From Desulfobulbaceae bacterium (GTDB lineage Bacteria; Desulfobacterota; Desulfobulbia; Desulfobulbales; Desulfobulbaceae): 9,566 nt of DNA. The notes under the pieces were generated by a model that did no database searches, was not told the origin of the DNA, and saw only the letters and a program-made list of their open reading frames with translations. Positions 1-9,566 of this stretch are shown piece after piece (position 1 is the first letter of the stretch; each line of letters opens with the position of its first letter). Made by a program: the position numbers and the translations under genes. Where the stretch lies: assembly GCA_026986885.1 (NCBI GenBank), contig JALSNT010000440.1, positions 1-9,566 of the forward strand, given 5' to 3'.

Positions 1-731
1 TCCGCTTCGGGCATCCGTTTTTTGAAAAATGGTACATCTATTACGGCTATTCCCTGGACAACACGACCTTGAGCGATGTCAAGCCCGACGCATCCCAGGT
101 CATCAAAGACTCCGAGGATATCAAGCTGACCAGTGCCGTCCATGTCCGTTTCCTGCGGGATACCAGAAACAACCGCTTTCTACCCGATTCCGGTTCCAGG
201 AATTCCATCAGCGTCCGGCATGCCGGCAGCTGGCTGGGCGGCGATGCAGAATACACCAAACTCGAGGGATCCAGCTCCTGGTATTTTCCCATGTTCTGGA
301 AAACGGTCTTCCATGCCAAGGCGGCAGCCGGCCAGATCTTTGCCGATGACGACAAAAAACTGCCCGTGTATGAAAGGTTCTACCTGGGCGGGATGAACAG
401 TATCCGTGGTTTTCCCTCCGTCAGTATCAGTCCGGTCGATCCGGTTACCAACGAAAAAATCGGTGGTGACAAGATGTGGTATGCCAATATCGCCGTCCAG
501 TTTCCTCTGCTTGAGCAGGCAGGACTGCACGGAGAGGTATTTACCGATTTCGGTAATGTCTATGCCATTGAAGACAACTGGGACTTCGGCGACGTTAAAA
601 AAACCGCCGGCGTCGGCTTTATGTGGATGTCACCCATGGGGCCGATCCGGCTGGCCTGGGGCTATAACCTGGACAAGCAGGACGGCGAAGACAGCTCCAA
701 CTGGGACTTCACCATGGGCGGTTCTTTTTAA
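1..731 (+). CDS. bamA: Outer membrane protein assembly factor BamA, C-terminal part (5' truncated by window edge)
   Basis: This is the C-terminal 242 residues of an Omp85-family protein. The reading frame is open from base 3 to the TAA at 729-731, and the gene begins outside the window. BamA inserts beta-barrel proteins into the outer membrane as the core of the BAM complex. The fragment is barrel sequence only, with alternating aromatic and polar strands; the POTRA domains would lie upstream. Fragment residues 134-137 read IRGF, preceded by YLGG, which is the conserved loop-6 (V/I)RG(F/Y) motif of Omp85 proteins. The protein ends in strand-like sequence with a terminal Phe (WDFTMGGSF), the expected C-terminal beta-signal. 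TamA was considered, but the YLGGMNSIRGF-type loop and the long last strands fit BamA better. An internal TTG at 69 is not taken as a start, because homologous sequence continues upstream of it. The next gene, mfd, starts 18 nt downstream. Confidence 0.93.
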   Translation, partial: RFGHPFFEKWYIYYGYSLDNTTLSDVKPDASQVIKDSEDIKLTSAVHVRFLRDTRNNRFLPDSGSRNSISVRHAGSWLGGDAEYTKLEGSSSWYFPMFWKTVFHAKAAAGQIFADDDKKLPVYERFYLGGMNSIRGFPSVSISPVDPVTNEKIGGDKMWYANIAVQFPLLEQAGLHGEVFTDFGNVYAIEDNWDFGDVKKTAGVGFMWMSPMGPIRLAWGYNLDKQDGEDSSNWDFTMGGSF

Positions 732-749
732 CCGCCGCCGATTTCCCGC

Positions 750-4274
<3,525 letters not shown>

Positions 4275-4310
4275 ATTGAGCAAACTGCCCTTATCCAGAG
4301 ACCAAGACAG

Positions 4311-5048
4311 ATGGTGCTGACCAGTCAACAACCTGAAAAAATAACGCCGGATCTTTCCTGGAATGATATTGACACCGTTATGCTGGATATGGACGGTACG
4401 TTGCTGGATAAACATTTTGATGATTATTTCTGGGAGCAATATATCCCTGAACATTACAGCCTGCTGCATGACATGTCCGTGGAGGAGGCCCGCCAGGAAC
4501 TGCTTGGCCGCTACCGGGCGGTAGAGAATACCCTGGACTGGACAGACCTTGGTTACTGGTCCCGTGAACTGGGGCTTGATATTCCAGAGTTGAAAATGCG
4601 GATCAACCACCTGATCGGTGTCCATCCCTATGTTATCGAATTTCTGGAATTTTGTTTGTCCGCGCGCAAAAAACTGTTCCTGATCACCAACGCCCACTCC
4701 GGCACCCTGTCCATCAAGCTGGAAAAAACCTCCATCGGCCCCTGGTTTGACCGTATTATCTGTGCCGAAGAGATTGGTTTTGCCAAGGAAAACAAAAAGT
4801 TCTGGAGCAGACTGGAACAAACGCTACATTTCGACAAAAAACGAACCCTGCTGGCCGACGATACCGAAAAGGTCCTGCAGGCGGCCAGGGCCTTCGGCAT
4901 GGAACACCTCATTTATGTGGCCCGGCCTTCAAGCCGCAAGCAGGTTCGCTACTCGGCACATTATCCCTCCATTGAATTTTTCAAAGAATTGATCCCACAA
5001 AAGGGCCGGGACAGCCATTCTTCTCAATACAGGCAACAGGTAGCATAA
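4311..5048 (+). CDS. yrfG: HAD-superfamily hydrolase, YrfG-like GMP/IMP nucleotidase
   Basis: Protein of 245 aa that resembles E. coli YrfG (GmpN), a cytosolic 5'-nucleotidase acting on GMP and IMP, along most of its length. All HAD motifs are present: motif I DMDGT at 26-30 (nucleophile D26, acid/base D28), motif II LITNAH at 124-129 with T126, motif III lysine K159 in GFAKEN, and motif IV LADDTE at 181-186 with the D183-D184 Mg-binding pair. The helical cap between motifs I and II contains features shared with YrfG (FWEQYIPE, TLDW, YWSRELGLDI). The start at 4311 gives a short leader before the first beta-strand; the next Met (24) would remove that strand. The ribosome-binding site is weak. 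The last 12 or so residues look unconserved, and the stop codon lies inside an inverted repeat. Substrate is inferred from family resemblance; other HAD phosphatases are less similar by eye. Confidence 0.85.
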   Translation: MVLTSQQPEKITPDLSWNDIDTVMLDMDGTLLDKHFDDYFWEQYIPEHYSLLHDMSVEEARQELLGRYRAVENTLDWTDLGYWSRELGLDIPELKMRINHLIGVHPYVIEFLEFCLSARKKLFLITNAHSGTLSIKLEKTSIGPWFDRIICAEEIGFAKENKKFWSRLEQTLHFDKKRTLLADDTEKVLQAARAFGMEHLIYVARPSSRKQVRYSAHYPSIEFFKELIPQKGRDSHSSQYRQQVA

Positions 5049-5072
5049 CCTGTCGATACCGACTGTTGCCTG
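5030..5072. repeat. Inverted repeat at the convergent junction, possible bidirectional transcript-end hairpin
   Basis: CAGGCAACAG (5030-5039) and CTGTTGCCTG (5063-5072) are perfect 10-bp inverted arms separated by 23 nt. The left arm lies in the last codons of the HAD gene, and its TAA (5046-5048) is in the loop. A competing 6-bp hairpin, ACAGGT (5036-5041) with ACCTGT (5048-5053), shares bases with the left arm, so the two folds exclude each other. An imperfect outer stem is also possible: GGCCGGG (5004-5010) against CCCGGGCC (5078-5085). No T-run follows on either strand, so it is not a canonical Rho-independent terminator. A role in ending or protecting either convergent transcript is inference. 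Confidence 0.5.
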
Positions 5073-5160
5073 CGCCTCCCGGGCCGGCATCTCACCGCCC
5101 CCGGCTCTGCCGCCATCCTTTCTTTAACTTCGCCGGACAATAATGGTCTTTTCCCATTTT
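5049..5160. other. Convergent intergenic gap
   Basis: This 112-bp gap lies between the HAD gene (plus strand) and the DUF47 gene (minus strand). It holds the right half of the inverted repeat described above and a second short potential hairpin, GCCGG (5083-5087) with CCGGC (5101-5105), followed on the plus strand by a pyrimidine-rich stretch around 5111-5125. That could be a weak plus-strand terminator. Because transcripts converge here, promoters for the flanking genes are not expected, and none was seen. Confidence 0.4.
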
Positions 5161-5793
5161 TCAGCCTAATTTCATGGTGATATCCTGGAGGGTGTTGGCA
5201 GCCACATGGAAGCGTTTGCCAATGGATTTGATCTGGGAGAGAACCTCCCGGTGTTTGAACATCAGGTGGATATCGTCGCCCTCGGCCACCCGGGCCATGG
5301 CCCGGACATAGGTTTCGGTCATCTTATGGGCCAGCTCACGGGTTGCCTCCGCCTTTTTCGCCGTTTGTGCCAGGTCCTTTTTTTCGAGCGCTGAAAAACC
5401 CCGGCAGAGAAGATCGGCACAGTTGCGCAGCTCCAGCAGAATCTCTTTATATTCCTGCATATTATCCAGGCCGTAGGCCCTGGTTTCCATGACCAGGTGC
5501 TTGACGGAGATCACGATCCAGTCAAGATGGGTGATGGCCCGGAAAATCGCCTCCCTGTCCACCGGCGTAATAAATGCACGACCCAGATCATGCATGTTGC
5601 CCTCCTTGAGTTCGCAGGCCCGGTGCTCATCGGCAAGCACGGCCTGACAGCTCTGCTCCCGGCCCTCGATAAAACAGCGGTACAGGTCATCCATGGTATC
5701 GCGGGTAGCCTCGGCCTGCCGGCGCAGCTCTTTAAAAAAATCGATCTCTTCGGGCAGGATATATTGTTTCAGTAGATCAAGTGGATTTTTCAT
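5161..5793 (-). CDS. DUF47 family (PhoU-like) protein, PiT phosphate transporter partner
   Basis: All-helical protein of 210 aa of the DUF47 family, distantly related to PhoU. Members are commonly encoded beside PiT phosphate transporters and are thought to modulate them. The family landmark FITPVDRE is at residues 74-81, flanked by long amphipathic helices, and there is no signal peptide or membrane segment, so it should be cytosolic. The chosen start is the ATG at 5793-5791. It overlaps the pit stop codon as ATGA and has a GGGGAG ribosome-binding site 4 nt upstream; an in-frame GTG at 5805 would add four residues and overlap that site. Positions that are usually acidic in relatives are changed: EHRACE at 56-61 where E-x-x-A-D is expected, REAI at 80-83 instead of RED(I), and LDWIVIS at 90-96 instead of LDDxxD. 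The protein has five cysteines (40, 49, 60, 125, 130). It is the last gene of the minus-strand run. Confidence 0.85.
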   Translation of the reverse strand: MKNPLDLLKQYILPEEIDFFKELRRQAEATRDTMDDLYRCFIEGREQSCQAVLADEHRACELKEGNMHDLGRAFITPVDREAIFRAITHLDWIVISVKHLVMETRAYGLDNMQEYKEILLELRNCADLLCRGFSALEKKDLAQTAKKAEATRELAHKMTETYVRAMARVAEGDDIHLMFKHREVLSQIKSIGKRFHVAANTLQDITMKLG

Positions 5794-6830
5794 TGTACTC
5801 CCCACAGATGTGATAAAATCATCATGAACACGGCGCCGATAAGGGCGGAGACCGGCAGGTTGAAGAGCCAGCCCTTGACAATGGACAGGGCGGTTGTCCA
5901 GTGCACATGCCGGGGTTTTTCCTGGGCGCCGACCCCGAGCAGGGTGGAGGTCACCACCTGGGTAGTTGAGCAGGGCGCGCCGATGGCGGTTGCGGCGGAA
6001 ATGACCAGGGCGGAGCCGATCTGATCGGCCACCGAATGCAGGGTGCGGATACGGTACAGGCCGAACCCCATGGTCTTGATGATCGACCAGCCGCCGAACA
6101 GGGTGCCCAGGGTAATGGAGGTCGCGCAGAGCAGGATCGCCCAGTCGGGTATGGTATAAACCGGGTAACGACCGCTGGAGAGCAGCAGCATGCCGATGAT
6201 GGCCATGCCCTTCTGGGCGTCATTGGTGCCGTGGGTAAAGCCAAGCCAGGCCGTGGTCAGATACTGGCTGAAGATAAACAGTTTTCGTGATTTAAAGGAA
6301 AGCCTGCGGAAAAGACGCATGAAAAGACCCATCAAGAGAAAGCCGCCGATAAAACCGGCCAGGGGTGAGATAAACAGGCCGATGATGATTTTAACCACAC
6401 CGGTCAACTCTCCATGCAGCAAGGCGGAAAATCCCCAGTTGACACTGCCGCTTCCCATGGCATACAGGCCGGAACCAACCAGACCGCCGACCAGGGAATT
6501 GGATGATGAGGTGGGCAGGCCCAGTTTCCAGGTGAGCAGGTTGTAACAGACCGCCGCCAGGATCGCCGCCAGCACAATGGTTTCGGCAAACAGCGGCGTC
6601 TGCCCCTGGATACGGACAAACTGGCCGACGGTATCGGCCACTGCCAGGCCGCCGACAAAGGGACCTAAAAAGGTGAAAGTTGTCACCAGCAGGATTGCCA
6701 TTCCCGGTTTCATGGCCCGGGAGGCGATGCAGGTGGCGATCATATCGGCGGCGTCATGGAAACCGTTGGTAAAATCAAAGAAAACCACCACGCCGATGGA
6801 AATGCACAGTAATAAGAAGACGTTATCCAT
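5790..6830 (-). CDS. pit: Inorganic phosphate transporter, PiT family
   Basis: Polytopic inner-membrane protein of 346 aa with about ten hydrophobic segments. It belongs to the PiT family, which couples phosphate (often metal-phosphate) uptake to the proton or sodium gradient. The two inverted family repeats are visible. Repeat 1 has NGFHDAAD at 22-29 and GLPTSSSN at 104-111. Repeat 2 has HGTNDAQKG at 200-208 and GAPCSTTQ at 284-291. Relatives usually have a His after the P-x-S-(S/T/N)-(S/T) core in both repeats; here those positions are Asn111 and Gln291. The ATG at 6830 is 4 nt after the upstream permease stop; only a G-run one base away precedes it, so initiation probably depends on coupling. 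The gene ends in an ATGA overlap with the DUF47 gene, a classic PiT-regulator pairing. Sulfate permeases in the same superfamily cannot be excluded, but the DUF47 partner favours phosphate. Confidence 0.92.
   Translation of the reverse strand: MDNVFLLLCISIGVVVFFDFTNGFHDAADMIATCIASRAMKPGMAILLVTTFTFLGPFVGGLAVADTVGQFVRIQGQTPLFAETIVLAAILAAVCYNLLTWKLGLPTSSSNSLVGGLVGSGLYAMGSGSVNWGFSALLHGELTGVVKIIIGLFISPLAGFIGGFLLMGLFMRLFRRLSFKSRKLFIFSQYLTTAWLGFTHGTNDAQKGMAIIGMLLLSSGRYPVYTIPDWAILLCATSITLGTLFGGWSIIKTMGFGLYRIRTLHSVADQIGSALVISAATAIGAPCSTTQVVTSTLLGVGAQEKPRHVHWTTALSIVKGWLFNLPVSALIGAVFMMILSHLWGVQ
5798..5803 (-). promoter_or_regulatory. Ribosome-binding site GGGGAG for the DUF47 gene
   Basis: GGGGAG, read on the minus strand, lies within the last codons of pit, 4 nt before the ATG at 5793. 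It favours that ATG over the GTG at 5805, which the site itself would overlap. Together with the ATGA overlap it points to translational coupling. Confidence 0.6.
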
Positions 6831-6834
6831 ACCC

Positions 6835-7953
6835 CTAATACATGCGTTTTCTGAAAAGAATACCGGCCATGCTCAGGCTGGCAAGGCCGATCAGCAGCAT
6901 GGGCCAGTATTGACTCCACAGCAGGTCAAATGACGCCCCCTGCAGGAAAACCGCACGGACAATGATCAGAAAATAGCGCATCGGATTAAGATAGGTAAGG
7001 GTCTGCACCAACTGCGGCATGTTTTCAATGGGAGTGGCAAACCCGGACAGAATAACCGCCGGTACCATGAAGAGAAAGGCCCCCATCAATCCCTGCTGCT
7101 GGGTAACCGACAGCGAGGAAATCATCAGACCGATACCGATGGCCGAGAGCAGAAAGATAAACAGCCCCAGATAGAGCGCCGGTATGCTGCCCCGGAGCGG
7201 CACATGAAACCAGAGAACAATGAGAGTGATGATAAAGGTACCCTCCAGGGCGCCGATAATGAGACCGGGCAGAGACTTGCCCACCAGGATTTCAAAGGGC
7301 GTCATCGGCGTGACCAGCAGCTGGTCAAAGGTACCCGCCTCCCGTTCCCGGGCCACGGACAGGGCGGTGACTTCCAGGGTGACCACCAGGTTTAGCAGGG
7401 CGACAATACCGACAATAATAAACCAGTGGGAATCCAGAGTGGCGTTGAACCAGGAACGCTGGATAAGAACCGCCGGCGGCCCGGAACCGCCACGACGCAG
7501 GGTCCGGTTTTCAGTGAAGGCCTGGACAATCTCGCGAACATAATTCAGGGCCAGCATGGCCGTATTGGAGTTACGGCCGTCAATAATAACCTGCAGAGGC
7601 GCTGGTGTTCCCCGGTGCAGGTTTTCTGAAAACTGCTGGCCGACATGCAGCACCAGCAGCGCCTTGCCGGTATCGAGAAGCGGCTTGATTTCCGCATTAT
7701 GGTCAATGGTGCCATAGCGGATAAAAACATCGGAACCGGCAAAACCCGCTAACAGCTGCCGGGACTCCACCCCTCGATCCTCGTTAAAAACGACATAGTT
7801 GATATGATTGAGCTCAAAGCTGGCCGCATAACCGAATACGATCAACTGGGCCACCGGCGGCACTATCAGCACCATCCTGCTCTTCTTATCGGTGAGCAGG
7901 GTGCGGAACTCCTTGACCATCAGAGAAAAAATCCGTCGCAGCATCAGAATCAT
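6835..7953 (-). CDS. ABC-2 type transporter permease, YbhR/YhhJ-like
   Basis: Integral inner-membrane permease of 372 aa of the ABC-2 exporter type. Topology is typical: one N-terminal membrane segment (about 27-45), a long extracytoplasmic domain (about 46-175), then five hydrophobic segments. The cytoplasmic ABC-2 signature REREAGTFDQLLVTPM is at 202-217, and ILSGFATPIENMP at 301-313 is characteristic of the YbhR/YhhJ group. Relatives form heterodimeric permeases with a sister subunit, powered by a separate ATPase (as in E. coli YbhF) and often joined to a HlyD-type periplasmic adaptor; substrates include drugs and cations. The start at 7953 overlaps the preceding permease stop as ATGA and has AAGAGG 8 nt upstream. 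The ATPase is not in the window, so the substrate is unknown. Confidence 0.88.
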   Translation of the reverse strand: MILMLRRIFSLMVKEFRTLLTDKKSRMVLIVPPVAQLIVFGYAASFELNHINYVVFNEDRGVESRQLLAGFAGSDVFIRYGTIDHNAEIKPLLDTGKALLVLHVGQQFSENLHRGTPAPLQVIIDGRNSNTAMLALNYVREIVQAFTENRTLRRGGSGPPAVLIQRSWFNATLDSHWFIIVGIVALLNLVVTLEVTALSVAREREAGTFDQLLVTPMTPFEILVGKSLPGLIIGALEGTFIITLIVLWFHVPLRGSIPALYLGLFIFLLSAIGIGLMISSLSVTQQQGLMGAFLFMVPAVILSGFATPIENMPQLVQTLTYLNPMRYFLIIVRAVFLQGASFDLLWSQYWPMLLIGLASLSMAGILFRKRMY

Positions 7954-9074
7954 ATTCTGAGCCTCTTATGTGATTTTTTGCGGATAATAATAAAAAAGAA
8001 GGCCGCCATGAGCGTGAGCCAGCCACAGTTGATAAAAAAAATAGACCAGACATCCCCGGCTAAAAATATCGTCTGCAGAATCGCCACGAAATAGCGGGCC
8101 GGAACCAGATGGGTCAACCACTGGATACCAAGCGGCATGGAGCCGATGTCAAAGACAAAGCCGGAAAGGATAAAGGCAGGCAGAAAGGTAATGACAATGG
8201 CCACCTGGCCGGCAACAAACTGGGTGCCGGCCGCCGTTGAGATCAGCAGGCCCATGGCAATGGCGGTGAGCATGAACAGGGCCGAGGCCACGGTCAGGGC
8301 GATGACGGAGCCATGCAGCGGCACATGGAAGAGAAAAACCGCCATGATCACCGAGAGCAGCATCCCGCCCATACCGAGAATAAAATAGGGAACGATCTTG
8401 CCCAGGAGTATTTCTTTTACCCGCACCGGCGTCACCAGCAGGGCCTCCATGGTGCCCCGTTCCCATTCCCGGGCAACCACCATGGAGGTGAGCATGGCGC
8501 CGATCAGGGTCATAATCACCGCTATCAACCCCGGTACCAGATAATTGCGGCTGCGGACCGCCGGGTTGTACCAGATTCGCTGTTCGACATTAATCGGAAT
8601 ATGCAGAGGACGTCCGAGCGCGGTAACCGTTCTGGAGAGCCACTGCAGCCAGACGCCGTTGACATAACCCTGGAGAAGCCTGGCCTTGTTGGCATCGACG
8701 CCGTTGACAATAACCGCAACCGGTGCGCTTTCTCCGGAACGCAGTTGCCGGGCAAAATCGGCCCGCAACCAGACAATGCCGTCCACCTGCCGCTCCATCA
8801 TGGCCTGCTCGGCCTGCTGGATGGAAAACATGACCCGGGGTGAAAAATATTCCGATTGCCGAAAGCCGCTGATAAGAGAAGAAGTCTCCGGGCCGGGCTG
8901 CTCCACCACCAGGGCAATGGCTACATTGCGCGCGTCAAGCGATACCCCGTAACCAAAGAGCAACAGCAGCAGAACCGGCAGGAAAAAGGCGATACCGATA
9001 CTGGATGGATCACGGATAATCTGCAGGCTTTCCTTGAAAATCAGCCCCCGCAGCCGCAGATGTGATGTTTTCAT
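7950..9074 (-). CDS. ABC-2 type transporter permease, YbhS-like
   Basis: Integral inner-membrane permease of 374 aa and sister of the next gene. A first membrane segment (about 26-45) follows a short cytoplasmic N-terminus, then a long extracytoplasmic domain (about 46-178) and five further hydrophobic segments. The ABC-2 signature EWERGTMEALLVTPV lies at 203-217, and ILSGFVFDIGSMP at 302-314 parallels the equivalent loop of its neighbour. The two proteins share length, layout and local motifs (HVPLHGSV here, HVPLRGSI there), so they are ancient paralogues that most likely pair as a heterodimeric exporter. In E. coli the comparable order is ybhG-ybhF-ybhS-ybhR; here a LOG-family gene precedes the pair and the adaptor and ATPase are missing from the window. 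The ATG at 9074 lies 9 nt after the LOG stop and lacks a good ribosome-binding site. The C-terminus is basic (RKKSHKRLRI), consistent with a cytoplasmic tail. Confidence 0.88.
   Translation of the reverse strand: MKTSHLRLRGLIFKESLQIIRDPSSIGIAFFLPVLLLLLFGYGVSLDARNVAIALVVEQPGPETSSLISGFRQSEYFSPRVMFSIQQAEQAMMERQVDGIVWLRADFARQLRSGESAPVAVIVNGVDANKARLLQGYVNGVWLQWLSRTVTALGRPLHIPINVEQRIWYNPAVRSRNYLVPGLIAVIMTLIGAMLTSMVVAREWERGTMEALLVTPVRVKEILLGKIVPYFILGMGGMLLSVIMAVFLFHVPLHGSVIALTVASALFMLTAIAMGLLISTAAGTQFVAGQVAIVITFLPAFILSGFVFDIGSMPLGIQWLTHLVPARYFVAILQTIFLAGDVWSIFFINCGWLTLMAAFFFIIIRKKSHKRLRI
7962..7967 (-). promoter_or_regulatory. Ribosome-binding site AAGAGG for the second permease
   Basis: AAGAGG, read on the minus strand, sits inside the 3' end of the upstream permease gene, 8 nt before the ATG at 7953. 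It supports this start over the in-frame ATG at 7944 and suggests coupled expression of the two subunits. Confidence 0.55.
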
Positions 9075-9083
9075 AACCGGGGA

Positions 9084-9566
9084 TTACGGAAGAAGAGGAT
9101 GACCGTTATGGGCGTACCAGTCCATTAGGGACTGCCAGATCTCTTCCGCCGTTTCCGCATACCAGAACAGTTCCCGGTCTTCGGGATCAATGGTGCCCTC
9201 ATCAACGAGAAAATCCACGTTGATGGCCTGCCGCCAGAAAGACTCGCCGACGAGTACCACCGGCAGTGGATCAATCTTCCTGGTCTGAATCAGGGTGAGG
9301 GCCTCAAACAATTCGTCAATGGTTCCATAGCCGCCGGGAAAGGCGACCAACGCCCTGGCCCGCAGCAGAAAATGCAGTTTGCGGATGGCAAAGTAATGAA
9401 AACGAAAGCAGAGATCCGGGCTGATATAGGGATTTGGATACTGCTCATGCGGCAGGGTAATATTCAGGCCGACCGAAGTAGCGCCGACATCAAAGGCGCC
9501 GCGATTGGCCGCCTCCATGATACCGGGTCCGCCACCGGTGATCAGGGTCAACCGGTTGTCGTCGGG
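9084..9566 (-). CDS. LOG family protein (nucleoside 5'-monophosphate phosphoribohydrolase), 5' truncated by window edge
   Basis: The C-terminal 160 residues of a LOG / TIGR00730 Rossmann-fold protein; the frame is open to the window edge at 9566 and the start lies beyond it. LOG enzymes hydrolyse nucleoside 5'-monophosphates, such as AMP or cytokinin riboside monophosphates, to base plus ribose 5-phosphate. Fragment residues 11-20 carry the glycine-rich GGGPGIMEAA, the conserved Arg-Lys pair is at 62-63, and the catalytic signature PGGYGTIDE is at 77-85 with E85 as the expected catalytic Glu. All hallmark residues are intact, so it should be active. Older annotations call this family 'lysine decarboxylase', which is not supported. 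It heads the visible minus-strand run and ends 9 nt before the first permease gene. Whether its job relates to the exporter or to phosphate uptake cannot be read from the sequence. Confidence 0.88.
   Translation of the reverse strand, partial: PDDNRLTLITGGGPGIMEAANRGAFDVGATSVGLNITLPHEQYPNPYISPDLCFRFHYFAIRKLHFLLRARALVAFPGGYGTIDELFEALTLIQTRKIDPLPVVLVGESFWRQAINVDFLVDEGTIDPEDRELFWYAETAEEIWQSLMDWYAHNGHPLLP

Noticed and set aside
69..731. A separate 220-aa gene starting at TTG 69
   Set aside because: The same frame is open to the window edge and the upstream residues are BamA-like barrel sequence, so TTG 69 is an internal Leu codon.
5161..5805. GTG start at 5805 for the DUF47 gene
   Set aside because: The ATG at 5793 has a GGGGAG site at workable spacing and the common ATGA coupling; the GTG would overlap that site.
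8313..8843. Plus-strand open frame of 176 codons opposite the first permease
   Set aside because: Its composition is low-complexity (rich in His, Gln, Gly and Arg), as expected from the antisense of a membrane protein gene. The minus strand has a full ABC-2 permease.
9084..9566. Lysine decarboxylase
   Set aside because: The PGGYGTIDE and GGGPG motifs define the LOG phosphoribohydrolase family; there is no PLP-dependent decarboxylase sequence.

Overview
The window is ordinary-density chromosomal DNA, moderately GC-rich by eye, from a Gram-negative bacterium, since it contains an outer-membrane BamA barrel. BamA directly followed by mfd, together with the overall protein style, suggests Desulfobacterota (Desulfobulbales-like). 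That placement is an impression from memory; no search was run. All eight genes belong to recognisable families. No tRNA, rRNA, CRISPR array, insertion sequence or prophage gene was seen.

Plus strand, 1-5048: the last 242 codons of bamA (outer-membrane protein insertion), a complete mfd (transcription-repair coupling factor, 1174 aa) starting 18 nt later, then a YrfG-like HAD nucleotidase 36 nt further on. The three genes are closely spaced and co-directional, and could form the tail of one transcript.

The 112-bp gap 5049-5160 separates two convergent gene sets. An inverted repeat with 10-bp arms overlaps the stop codon of the HAD gene and runs into this gap. It can fold in two mutually exclusive ways and lacks a U-tract, so it is not a textbook terminator.

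Minus strand, 9566 down to 5161: a tightly packed operon-like run of five genes. In transcription order they are a LOG-family nucleotide phosphoribohydrolase (5' end beyond the window), two paralogous ABC-2 permeases of the YbhS/YbhR/YhhJ type, a PiT-family phosphate transporter, and a DUF47 (PhoU-like) protein. Junctions are 9 nt, an ATGA overlap, 4 nt, and an ATGA overlap, so translational coupling is likely. The permease pair needs an ATPase, and usually a HlyD-type adaptor, which are probably encoded upstream beyond 9566. PiT plus DUF47 is a known low-affinity phosphate uptake and regulator pair.

No clearly new system is visible. The points most worth a second look are the altered signature residues in both PiT repeats and in the DUF47 partner, the dual-fold inverted repeat at the convergent junction, the oligo(A) runs near the 3' end of mfd, and the mixture of nucleotide, export and phosphate genes in the minus-strand run.
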